From Bacillota bacterium (GTDB lineage Bacteria > Bacillota > Bacilli > Paenibacillales > Paenibacillaceae): a stretch of DNA of 64,000 nt. Every line of letters starts with the position of its first letter. Position 1 is the first letter of the stretch. The notes beneath the pieces are model-generated. The model was not told the origin of the DNA and ran no database searches. It saw only the letters and a list, made by a program, of their open reading frames with translations. Below are positions 35,060-42,900 of this stretch, one piece after another. The position numbers and the translations under genes were made by a program. The stretch covers positions 3,591 through 67,590 of the forward strand of contig JAEWJS010000032.1 of NCBI GenBank assembly GCA_023386495.1, in the 5' to 3' direction.

Positions 35060-35094
35060 GGATATATATCCGAAAGAGGTGTATCGGGATAGAG

Positions 35095-35505
35095 TTGAAA
35101 AAAGATGTGTTAGATCATGGACCTTTCTTCCATGGAACGAAAGCCGCACTGAAAATTGGCGAGTTGTTAGAACCGCAATACTTATCCAATTACCAAAATA
35201 AAAAATCCAACCACATCTATTTTACGGCAACCTTAGATGCTGCCAAATGGGGTGCTGAATTTGCGGCTTCCCATTCGAAAGAAAGAATTTATATTGTAGA
35301 ACCATTAGGGGAATTTGAAAATGATCCCAACGTTACGGACAAAAGAATGCCTGGGAACCCGACACGTTCTTATCGATCCAAATCACCATTGAAAATAGTG
35401 GCCGAATTAAGTTCATGGGAACGACATTCCGACGAACAAATAAATCATATGATTGCATCTATTAATAAACTGCGTGAGCAAGGGAAGTTTGTAATATACG
35501 ACTAA
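35095..35505 (+). CDS. arr: Rifampin ADP-ribosyltransferase (Arr family)
   Basis: A 136-residue protein matching Arr over its full length: GPFFHGTKAALKIGELL at the start, NHIYFTATLDAAKWGAEFA, IYIVEPLGEFENDPNV, the NPTRSYRS block, and a C-terminal IVAELSSWERH. Arr enzymes move ADP-ribose from NAD to rifamycins and inactivate them. The start appears to be TTG 35095, with a weak ribosome-binding site. The gene is AT-rich, like the two before it, and ends directly in repeat copy 2. Many environmental Bacillales carry such genes in the chromosome. Confidence 0.9.
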   Translation: MKKDVLDHGPFFHGTKAALKIGELLEPQYLSNYQNKKSNHIYFTATLDAAKWGAEFAASHSKERIYIVEPLGEFENDPNVTDKRMPGNPTRSYRSKSPLKIVAELSSWERHSDEQINHMIASINKLREQGKFVIYD

Positions 35506-35684
35506 TTCGGATGAGCCGAACTACAGCACAATATTCGGCTGCAAAGCCTCTCCAGTTCGGATATGCCGAATTGGAGAGGCTTTTTCGCGCGAAGGCGCAA
35601 ACATTGGCTTCCGAAGTAGCCGAATTCGAATTGCAGACCAGCGCTCGCTCAGTCACGAACACGCAGTTCGGCCAATCCGAACTA
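35505..35684 (+). repeat. Palindrome-rich dispersed repeat, copy 2 (with terminator)
   Basis: About 180 bp between convergent arr and an orphan response regulator gene. It starts at the last base of arr with TTCGGATGAGCCGAA, holds the terminator 35543-35585 (17-bp stem, T5), a half palindrome near 35620 and ends with TTCGGCCAATCCGAACTA. Short open frames across it reflect the conserved bases and are not regarded as genes. Confidence 0.92.
35543..35585 (+). terminator. Intrinsic terminator of arr, within repeat copy 2
   Basis: AAGCCTCTCCAGTTCGG pairs with CCGAATTGGAGAGGCTT around a 5-base loop, followed by T5. Confidence 0.9.
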
Positions 35685-35716
35685 CATGCAAACCGCGGGT
35701 ATGACATTTGACCTGG

Positions 35717-36352
35717 CTACAGCCACTTCTTTTTATATGCGATATCGATGGCATCCCTGCTTCTTTTGACATTCAGCTTTCGCAGGATGTTGCTGATGTG
35801 ATTTTTCACCGTATTGCGCGAAATGAAGAGATGGCTCTCGATATCCAGTTGCGAGTAGCCGGTTGAGATCAGCTTTAGGATTTCGAATTCCGATTTCGTG
35901 AGGATCGACTTTTCCTCTTGGATTTTTAATCGGCTTAGTTCAAGTCGTAACGCTTCGGCTGCCGAAGGGTGAATGGCAGAACGATCGTTATGTGCGTCGA
36001 CGATGGCATCAGGCAAGTCTCTGTAGTCCTTCTTGTTAATGAAGTTGATAGCCCCCACCTTGAAGCTATCGATGATGATGCGTTGGTCGTCGACCGAGGT
36101 GAGCATGATCACTTTAGAAGGCTTAATATGAAGCATCTCAATCAAGGTTTCGATGCCGTCATAGACACCGTTAGCCAGCATGATGTCCATCACAACGATG
36201 TGCACGTCAAGGTAGGGGAAGAGGTTGAGCGCTTGTTCCTTCGAGTTCGCAGCGCCGACCACAACGATATTCGCCGATTTCTCCAAGTATTGCGTTATCT
36301 CCTCGATCCAGGCCTGCTCGTCATCGACCATCAGAACCTTGATGATTTCCAT
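35717..36352 (-). CDS. Orphan response regulator, NarL/LuxR type
   Basis: A 211-residue cytosolic regulator. The receiver domain has VLMVDDEQ and the phospho-acceptor aspartate in IVVMDIMLANG; the switch lysine lies in NKKDY. The C-terminal LuxR helix-turn-helix has LTKSEFEILKLISTGYSQLDIESHLFISRNTVKNHISNILRKL, written here in part. ATG 36352 has AAGGAGC ten bases upstream; the longer frame adds 60 residues of no known domain. No kinase gene adjoins it. It is divergent from the large LRR/SLH protein gene and may control it. Confidence 0.9.
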   Translation of the reverse strand: MEIIKVLMVDDEQAWIEEITQYLEKSANIVVVGAANSKEQALNLFPYLDVHIVVMDIMLANGVYDGIETLIEMLHIKPSKVIMLTSVDDQRIIIDSFKVGAINFINKKDYRDLPDAIVDAHNDRSAIHPSAAEALRLELSRLKIQEEKSILTKSEFEILKLISTGYSQLDIESHLFISRNTVKNHISNILRKLNVKRSRDAIDIAYKKKWL

Positions 36353-36474
36353 GTCGGATTCGCTCCTTACAAAAATATACACTTCTACTATATAGGATAT
36401 TAGTTCGATTAGATAGAGTCTGAAGTGGGGATATGACGTCTTCCGCCTGATCTCTATCTGAGTACTAGACCATA

Positions 36475-36500
36475 TAGTCCTTATTAGAGTTCTAGGACTA
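36475..36500. promoter_or_regulatory. Inverted repeat between response regulator and LRR/SLH gene
   Basis: TAGTCCT (36475-36481) and AGGACTA (36494-36500), 12 bases apart, lie in the divergent gap. It is a possible binding site for the LuxR-type regulator beside it. Confidence 0.35.
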
Positions 36501-36587
36501 GAGAGAAGCGTACTTCTTGCATAATGCCGCATGCGTTACACTATTTGTAAAGGTTTTCATATCTGCTGCATGAAGGAGTGAGAGATA

Positions 36588-39362
36588 ATGAGGCGTCATC
36601 TGGGAGCGGGATTGGTCGTTATTGGATATTTGTTGCTGCTATTGCAATTTGGTACGGAGTGGGCTGCGGCAAGCACAGTAGAATTGATTCCCGATCGGCA
36701 GTTGGAGCAGCACGTACGCGTGCAATTGAATAAACCAGACGGCGAATTGACTCCGGATGATCTGTCGCAGCTGCGTTATCTCGATGCCACGGTCAGCGAA
36801 GTTGTCTATTTGGATGGCTTGCAATACGCGACGAATTTGACGGTGTTGATGCTTAACGATAATGACATCTATGATATCCGTCCAATAGAAGGCCTTCGAC
36901 AATTGAGTTACGTCAATTTAGAAAATAATTTGCTGGATACTTCGGAATCGAGCGATGCGGGGCGGACTATTCGCACGCTGGAACAGCAAGGCACTACCGT
37001 GCACTATGGCCGTCAACGAGGGATAACGCTTACCGATCCGGTTCTCGCAGAAGCCATTCGGGATACGCTAGGAATCCAACATCGCGTATTAACGGAAGAA
37101 GACTTGAAGCAGTTGACCTATCTCGATGTGAGCCGCCGGACCATCGTAAGTGTGGAGGGTCTCCAATATGCGGATAATCTTGCCTACCTATTGTTAAGTG
37201 GCACGCATGTTCACGATCTCACGCCCTTGGAGAATCTGACATCCGTGAAATATCTGGATATCAACGGCGTAGACATCGATGTATCGCCGGGAAGCGACAA
37301 TCAGGTTGTACTCGAGAAATTGGTAGACGGCGGTGCGGTAGTCAAATTCGAAAACAAAACGTATGTCCCTCCTGTGGTGGCCATTGCCGTGGAAGACGAT
37401 GTGCTGGAGGCTGGAATCCGGAGCGCAATCGGCAAACCGCGCGGCGATCTGACTCGCAAAGATTTGGAACGATTAACTTCATTGACTGTAACCGGGGGAG
37501 TGAAGAATATCCAAGGGATAGCGGCCGCTGTCAATCTGACGCATCTTAATTTGGATGATAATGCGATATCGAACATTGCAGAGTTGGAAAGGTTACAGCA
37601 GCTGGTTACGTTGAACATTCGTAGGAATCGCCTGGATACGCAATCGACTTCCGCCGCGATGCAAGTGATTCGGAGCTTGGAACGGAACGGAACGACAGTG
37701 AACTATCAGCCGCAGAAGCAGGCTGCCAGCGGACTGTTAAGCTCGCTAAGCGTTAGCAATGGCGTGGTGCTCAGCCCTTCCTTCAATAAGAATGTTATCG
37801 TCTACAATGGAAGTGTCGGCGAACATGTGACCACGATCAAGGTGACGCCGTACGCGGAAAGCCGTGATGCCGCTATTACCGTTAACGGCCAATCTGTCAC
37901 GAGCGGACAGCCGAGCCATAGCATTGCCTTGCATGCAATCAGTACGATCATTACGATCGAAGTAACAGGCACCGAAGACAAGCAGACGTATACACTCATT
38001 GTGACCAAGGGGGGAAATAGTGCGGATCTGAGCGGGTTAACTTTGGGGGGAAGCGTGAGGCTGAGCCCGAACTTTCAAGCGAACACGACGCAATACAGTG
38101 CGATTGTAAGCGAATCCGCTTCTTCAATTCTCATTAGTCCGACAGCTTCCGATTCATCGGCAACGATCAGGATTAATGATGCTATCGTAAGCAGCGGGTC
38201 AAGCCGTTCGGTCAACTTGACCGAGGACACGACTACCATACACGTCAAAGTGACGGCAGGAAACGGGGTGAATAATAAAACGTATACGCTTCGCGTTACT
38301 AAGAATGAAGACGCTCCGTTGCTTGAGAATCTTCGACTGTCGGATGGAGCCCAATTAAGCCCTGCATTCGACCCCGAGAATACGAACTATAACGTCACCA
38401 TCAATCAGGACATCTCGCAAATCAGCGTGATGCCGTCCGCGGCAAGCGGGACGGTCGTCCGCGTGAATGGGGAAGAATCGAGTAGCGGAGCATGGAGCGG
38501 GCCGTTAGAGCTTAAGCCGGGCGTAAATACGTTCCATATCGAGGTTCGTACGACGCGCTCGGATTCCGCATCCACAACCTATACCCTTCGCGTGGTAAGG
38601 GATACGCCGACCCCCACGAATGTCGCGATGCCGATGAACGGCAACGATATCGGACAAGCAAGCAGATTTACGGATATCGGCAATCATTGGGCGAGGCACG
38701 AGATTGCATTATTAGCTTCGCAGTCCATTCTGGAAGGGCAATCGGCAACACTATTTGCGCCTGACAGCCCCATCTCAAGGGCCGAGTTTATTTCCGTTCT
38801 GGTTCGTGCGTTGTCGATCGAGTCCCCTAGTGAGGCTGTAACGTTCAAGGATGTGACGAGCCAAGACTGGTTCAGCAATAACGTGTCTGCCGCAGTGAAG
38901 GCGGGGATCGTGCAAGGATTCGATGACCAGACCTTCCGTCCCAAGAAGCAGATCAGCCGTGAGGAGATGGCTGTCATGGTTATGAATGCCTTAGGCAATG
39001 CGGTTGTCGTAGATAGAGATTCGGCCTCCCAGCGGGTTCAGATGTACAAGGATTATGAGGAGATTAGTACATGGGCCAGAGAAGCTGTCGCTGCCGTTGT
39101 GGCCATCGAGTTAATGAAAGGGACTTCCGAGGAGCTGTATTCGCCCAAGCAAGCATCAACCAGAGCGCAAGCAGCCGTCATCGTCGCTCGAGTGATGAAA
39201 TATATGCAGCTTAATCATGGCGATCTTGTGCAATATACGGAGCCTGAGCAGTGGGATAATGCCGCTGAACCTCAACAGTGGGATACTACCGCCGAACCTC
39301 AACGGTGGGATACTACCGCTGAACCTCAACAGTGGGATAGTGGTGGGAATCGGTATACTTAA
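36588..39362 (+). CDS. Surface protein: LRR-like repeats, cadherin-like domains, SLH domains, WD-rich tail
   Basis: A 924-residue secreted protein. A signal peptide (end near AAAS) is followed by three internalin-like LRR units of about 110 residues, each opening with a LE..IR..LGKP-type helix and a D-L-..L-T-x-L step (about 35, 152, 268). Three cadherin-like beta-sandwich domains follow (about 383-665), each closing with TYTLRVTK or similar, then three SLH repeats (about 690-880). The C-terminus is a fourfold nine-residue repeat of EPQQWDTTA type. The SLH part should anchor it to cell-wall polymer. AAGGAG precedes ATG 36588. Ligand and role are unknown. Confidence 0.88.
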   Translation: MRRHLGAGLVVIGYLLLLLQFGTEWAAASTVELIPDRQLEQHVRVQLNKPDGELTPDDLSQLRYLDATVSEVVYLDGLQYATNLTVLMLNDNDIYDIRPIEGLRQLSYVNLENNLLDTSESSDAGRTIRTLEQQGTTVHYGRQRGITLTDPVLAEAIRDTLGIQHRVLTEEDLKQLTYLDVSRRTIVSVEGLQYADNLAYLLLSGTHVHDLTPLENLTSVKYLDINGVDIDVSPGSDNQVVLEKLVDGGAVVKFENKTYVPPVVAIAVEDDVLEAGIRSAIGKPRGDLTRKDLERLTSLTVTGGVKNIQGIAAAVNLTHLNLDDNAISNIAELERLQQLVTLNIRRNRLDTQSTSAAMQVIRSLERNGTTVNYQPQKQAASGLLSSLSVSNGVVLSPSFNKNVIVYNGSVGEHVTTIKVTPYAESRDAAITVNGQSVTSGQPSHSIALHAISTIITIEVTGTEDKQTYTLIVTKGGNSADLSGLTLGGSVRLSPNFQANTTQYSAIVSESASSILISPTASDSSATIRINDAIVSSGSSRSVNLTEDTTTIHVKVTAGNGVNNKTYTLRVTKNEDAPLLENLRLSDGAQLSPAFDPENTNYNVTINQDISQISVMPSAASGTVVRVNGEESSSGAWSGPLELKPGVNTFHIEVRTTRSDSASTTYTLRVVRDTPTPTNVAMPMNGNDIGQASRFTDIGNHWARHEIALLASQSILEGQSATLFAPDSPISRAEFISVLVRALSIESPSEAVTFKDVTSQDWFSNNVSAAVKAGIVQGFDDQTFRPKKQISREEMAVMVMNALGNAVVVDRDSASQRVQMYKDYEEISTWAREAVAAVVAIELMKGTSEELYSPKQASTRAQAAVIVARVMKYMQLNHGDLVQYTEPEQWDNAAEPQQWDTTAEPQRWDTTAEPQQWDSGGNRYT
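39240..39347 (+). repeat. Four tandem 27-bp units in the SLH protein tail
   Basis: Units encode EPEQWDNAA, EPQQWDTTA, EPQRWDTTA and EPQQWDSGG. The middle two differ at only two bases, so they arose by recent duplication and the number may vary between strains. Confidence 0.92.
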
Positions 39363-39370
39363 AAAAACAA

Positions 39371-39418
39371 GAACAACGGTACAATTACCTGATGGGATTG
39401 TACCGTTGTTCTCTTTGT
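39371..39418. terminator. Bidirectional terminator
   Basis: GAACAACGGTACAAT (39371-39385) pairs perfectly with ATTGTACCGTTGTTC (39397-39411). A T-rich run follows on the plus strand and an A-run precedes it (a T-run for the minus strand), so it can end both convergent genes. Confidence 0.88.
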
Positions 39419-40905
39419 TATTCCAATACGATCTCCGCCACGCAGCAGGCCGGAAGCTCCAAGGACAAGCTGTTGCCTTCCACGGCGACATCCGGCATCG
39501 AGCGAATCTCGACCTGGGCCGGCTGGCCGAAGGCGTTGTGACTGTTCATATCGCCGCTGATATAACGGATAGATGCCGACGTGAACGTTCTGCCGGCCAG
39601 CATGAGGGTTGTCGGTCGGGCTTCGTTCGCCGACAAGTTGACGACGGTCGCATGCACCTTGCCATCCGCTCTCTCGGAAGCGCTCAGATGAAGCGCGGGC
39701 ACCTTAGCCTCCTCCGTACCGATTAAATCCTGCTGCACGTAGCTTTCAATCAGCGTAGCATCGTGATGTCCTTTGAACAGATCGAAGACGTGGTAAGTAG
39801 GCGTTAACACCATCTTGTCTCCTTCCGTCAAGATGACCGATTGAAGCACGTTGACCATTTGCGCCAGATTGGCCATTCGTACCCGATCGCTGTGGGCGTT
39901 GAAAATATTAAGCGAGACGGCGGCAACAACGGCGTCGCGCATCGTGTTCTGCTGGAACAGGAATGCGGGATTGGTGTCCGGCTCGACCTGATGCCACGTC
40001 CCCCATTCGTCAAATATGATCGCGACTCTGGCATCCGGATCATGCTGATCCATTACGCACTTGTGACGGCGGATGAGCTCGTCCGTGAACATCGTCCGGC
40101 GCAGCGTCCGATAGTAGTTTCCTTCGTCGAAGCCGACGGCCGGCCCCTTTTTCTCCCACGGATATGCCTCCGTCTTGTAATAACCGGGCATCGTATAGTA
40201 GTGGAGAGAGAGGCCGTCCATTCTGCTGCCGGCGTGACTCATCATCGTATCCGTCCACTTGTAATCGGCGCCGTCGGCTCCGCAGGCTACCCTGAATAAC
40301 TTGTTGTCGTCGTAGTTGCGAATATAGGTTTCGAATTTCTTGTATTCGTCCGCATAATATTCCGGCCGCATATGGCCGCCGCATGCCCAATTCTCGTTGC
40401 CGATTCCGACGAATTCCACCTTCCAGGGCTTCTCGCGGCCGTTCTCCCGTCTCCAATTGGCCATCGGGGATTCGCCTGCGAACGTCATGTATTCGATCCA
40501 TTCGCTTGCCTCGCGCGCCGTTCCCGAGCCGACATTAGCCGCTACGTAAGCAGCGCTTCCGATCTGCTCACACAGGTCCAGGAACTCGTGCGTACCGAAG
40601 GAATTATCCTCCACCACGCATCCCCACCCCGCATTCACGATACGCTTGCGGTCGGGTCCTACGCCGTCCTTCCAATTGTAATATTCGGCGAAGCAGCCGC
40701 CGGGCCAGCGCAGCACCGGAACGCGGATATGGCGCAGTGCCTCCACGACGTCCGTACGCAAGCCGCGCACGTTGGGGATCGGACTGTCAGGGCCCACATA
40801 AATCCCTTCGTATATGCCTCTTCCCAAATGCTCCGCAAAATGGCCATAAATATTCTTATTGATCGTGCCATACTTTCGTCCTGCATTGATGAATAATAGA
40901 GACAT
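39418..40905 (-). CDS. abfA: Alpha-L-arabinofuranosidase, GH51
   Basis: A 495-residue GH51 enzyme without a signal peptide, so cytosolic. The N-terminal part has [16 protein letters not shown] and [18 protein letters not shown]. The acid/base is E171 in GIGNENW and the nucleophile E300 in [11 protein letters not shown]-terminal beta-sandwich closes the protein. It removes terminal arabinofuranose from short arabino-oligosaccharides taken up by the cell. ATG 40905 has GGAG eight bases upstream; TTG 40911 is less likely. A catabolite-repression-like site lies at 40971-40984. Confidence 0.93.
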   Translation of the reverse strand: MSLLFINAGRKYGTINKNIYGHFAEHLGRGIYEGIYVGPDSPIPNVRGLRTDVVEALRHIRVPVLRWPGGCFAEYYNWKDGVGPDRKRIVNAGWGCVVEDNSFGTHEFLDLCEQIGSAAYVAANVGSGTAREASEWIEYMTFAGESPMANWRRENGREKPWKVEFVGIGNENWACGGHMRPEYYADEYKKFETYIRNYDDNKLFRVACGADGADYKWTDTMMSHAGSRMDGLSLHYYTMPGYYKTEAYPWEKKGPAVGFDEGNYYRTLRRTMFTDELIRRHKCVMDQHDPDARVAIIFDEWGTWHQVEPDTNPAFLFQQNTMRDAVVAAVSLNIFNAHSDRVRMANLAQMVNVLQSVILTEGDKMVLTPTYHVFDLFKGHHDATLIESYVQQDLIGTEEAKVPALHLSASERADGKVHATVVNLSANEARPTTLMLAGRTFTSASIRYISGDMNSHNAFGQPAQVEIRSMPDVAVEGNSLSLELPACCVAEIVLE

Positions 40906-40970
40906 GAACAACGCTCCAATCTACAAGGGATGAGAATTCAATCAAGCTTGCGGTTCCTTACGAATTCTCA

Positions 40971-40984
40971 TTGTAGCGCTTTCA
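40971..40984. promoter_or_regulatory. Candidate cre (CcpA) site before abfA
   Basis: TTGTAGCGCTTTCA matches the ideal TGAAAGCGCTTTCA palindrome at 11 of 14 bases, with a perfect right half, 66-79 bases before the abfA start. Confidence 0.45.
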
Positions 40985-41098
40985 TGGGAACGGATTCAAC
41001 CCCCACAGGCGCTTCTCTATGCAATGGTAAAGAGATGATAAGAAAGTGGAGATCGGGATTATGGACATCACATTCCTATTAGGGAGGCGGAGCAAGAC

Positions 41099-41953
41099 AT
41101 GAATACGTTTCACGGCAAACCCAACACCTACGTCGGGCAAGTGGATCTGAACGTGGAGAACTTGGAGCGCGCGTTGGCTTTTTATCAAGAAGTGATCGGA
41201 TTCAAGGTTCTGGAACGCACGGAAAGTACGGCAAAGCTTACCGCAGACGGAAAGACGGCTCTATTGTCCATCGAGCAGCCGGATAACGTTGAGCCGATCC
41301 AGGGTAAGACGACAGGGTTGTACCACTTCGCTCTTCTCCTTCCGGAACGCTCCGATCTGGCGCGGATCGTACAGCATTTCGCCAAGATCGGATTGCGCTT
41401 CGGCTCTTCCGACCATCTTGTCAGCGAAGCGCTATACTTGTCGGATCCGGACGGTAACGGCATCGAAATTTATAGGGACCGCGAACCTTCGGAATGGAAA
41501 TGGAATGACGGCGAAGTGGATATGGCGGTCGATCCATTGGATTTTCGGGATCTTCTAGCGGGGGCGGATCAGCAAGCTTGGAACGGACTGCCGCCCGATA
41601 CCGTGATGGGGCATATTCATTTGCATGTAGCGGAGCTCACGATGACGGAACGATTCTATACGCAGGGCCTCGGGTTCGAAGTCGTGAATCGGTTTGGGTC
41701 GCAGGCGATTTTTATTTCGACCGGCCGATACCATCATCACATTGGACTGAACACGTGGAACGGCGTCGGCGCGCCTATGCCGCCAGCTAACCGGGTCGGA
41801 CTCCGATCGTTTACGCTGATCTATCCCGACGATGCAGCAAGAGATCGTGCCGTAGTCCATTTACGGGGGATCGGCGCATCTGTCGTCGAGGAGAGAGGAG
41901 CATTCCTAACGAGCGACCCGTCCGGCAATCGCGTATGGTTACGGGTGCGGTAG
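41099..41953 (+). CDS. VOC family (glyoxalase/CatE-like) protein
   Basis: A 284-residue protein made of two vicinal-oxygen-chelate modules. The first has VGQVDLNVENLERALAFYQ, GLYHFALLLP and DPDGNGIEIYRD; the second has MGHIHLHVAEL, HHIGLNTW and DPSGNRVWLRV. The layout resembles Bacillus CatE-like catechol 2,3-dioxygenases. Metal ligands look incomplete: the first histidine of module 1 is replaced by V-D, and the last glutamate of module 2 is W, so the true activity is unsure. GGGAGG precedes the ATG. It is monocistronic and ends in repeat copy 3. Confidence 0.82.
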   Translation: MNTFHGKPNTYVGQVDLNVENLERALAFYQEVIGFKVLERTESTAKLTADGKTALLSIEQPDNVEPIQGKTTGLYHFALLLPERSDLARIVQHFAKIGLRFGSSDHLVSEALYLSDPDGNGIEIYRDREPSEWKWNDGEVDMAVDPLDFRDLLAGADQQAWNGLPPDTVMGHIHLHVAELTMTERFYTQGLGFEVVNRFGSQAIFISTGRYHHHIGLNTWNGVGAPMPPANRVGLRSFTLIYPDDAARDRAVVHLRGIGASVVEERGAFLTSDPSGNRVWLRVR

Positions 41954-42020
41954 CAGAGCGGCATTCCCGGCTCAGGTCGCGCGGGTATGACGTATGAGGT
42001 CGGATGGTAAATTAATCGCT

Positions 42021-42206
42021 CGCAGTTCGGGTTAGCCGAACTACGAACAGCGCTGAAAAACGCGAAGCCTCTCCAGTTCGGATTTGCCGAATTGGAGAGG
42101 CTTTTTCAATCAGTGGTGCCGAAATCAGGGATCTAATCAGGCGAATCCGAACTGCAAGCGTTCGTCCTGTCGGCCACGGACACGCAATTCGGCCAATCCG
42201 AACTAC
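42021..42206 (+). repeat. Palindrome-rich dispersed repeat, copy 3 (with terminator)
   Basis: About 186 bp between the convergent VOC and RNase H-like genes, filling most of a 328-base gap. It has GCAGTTCGGGTTAGCCGAAC at the left, the terminator 42065-42106, a half palindrome GAATCCGAACTGC (42142-42154) and TTCGGCCAATCCGAACTA at the right end. The left GCAGTTCGG and the half palindrome CCGAACTGC could also pair over about 120 bases. Confidence 0.92.
42065..42106 (+). terminator. Intrinsic terminator of the VOC gene, within repeat copy 3
   Basis: AAGCCTCTCCAGTTCGG pairs with CCGAATTGGAGAGGCTT around a 5-base loop, followed by T5. Confidence 0.9.
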
Positions 42207-42281
42207 TGATCCACACTCCGCGTAGGGTCGCAAGCAAACGACCTGTCGCATGCCGCACATATCCATTTGGCTTATGCCAAG

Positions 42282-42812
42282 CTACTCCGAACGCAAGGCC
42301 GCTCCTCTCGCCGCATTGTGCGCGAGGCGATGGAACTCGTTGTTCTTCTTATGCCGGCCGATGTACCTAATCTGTACGTTAACCTCAGGGAACTGGCGAT
42401 GGAGCACGGTTAGCTTGGCTATCACTTCATCGCGTGCCTGCTCGACATGCGAATCCGCAAAATAGCTTTGAGCCAGCAGGCGCGAAATGCGGCTGCAGTC
42501 GGAGTAGACGATGGCGAAGGACGGCCTTGTGTCAGCATCCGTCAATGCGGCTGACACCGCATCCAAGCTTAATCCGATCGCCATCATCTCGCCGTAGTTC
42601 GAGCCAGGGTCCCGTTCGAGCATCAATGGCTTCATGGACACCAGGACCGTTCGATTGTACACGGTGCAGCAAGCCACTCCGTAAGCATTGCGCGCAGCGA
42701 ACCCGGCGTAATCGCAGTAGAGCGACATCGTTCCTGCATTCACAATCTTCTCCCTCAGGCTCGGACGCGCCATCGCCCGGAGCACGAACGACTCCGTCAT
42801 CACTTCATTCAT
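42282..42812 (-). CDS. RNase H-like domain protein
   Basis: A 176-residue protein with the strand and motif order of an RNase HI-like fold. SLYCDYAGFAARNAYG is the first aspartate strand, SNYGEMMAIGLSL the glutamate helix, IVYSDCSRISRLL the second aspartate, and RHKKNNEFHRLAHNAAR the final helix. In that helix the usual last catalytic aspartate appears as histidine. It could be a diverged RNase H or a nucleic-acid-binding relative. ATG 42812 has GGAG eight bases upstream; the longer frame has no good site. Single gene, cytosolic. Confidence 0.65.
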   Translation of the reverse strand: MNEVMTESFVLRAMARPSLREKIVNAGTMSLYCDYAGFAARNAYGVACCTVYNRTVLVSMKPLMLERDPGSNYGEMMAIGLSLDAVSAALTDADTRPSFAIVYSDCSRISRLLAQSYFADSHVEQARDEVIAKLTVLHRQFPEVNVQIRYIGRHKKNNEFHRLAHNAARGAALRSE

Positions 42813-42900
42813 CGTTATATCTCCACTTCTCCGCATCGAAGGTTCTGCGCACTCTATCATCAGGATGAACCGATCGATGCGCCTGTAAACCCCTCGACGC

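Noticed and set aside
35040..35094. Rifamycin-associated element before arr
   Set aside because: The palindrome present (CATACTATAGTATG) does not resemble the GC-rich element known from other rifamycin-inactivation genes.
35511..35711. Short open frame across repeat copy 2 (KPLQFGYAELERLF type translation)
   Set aside because: Similar peptides can be read from all three repeat copies, but only because the bases of the terminator palindrome are conserved. Frames end at different places and lack ribosome-binding sites.
30063..42206. CRISPR array
   Set aside because: The repeats are long, kilobases apart and palindromic with terminators, not short units separated by spacers, and no cas gene is present.
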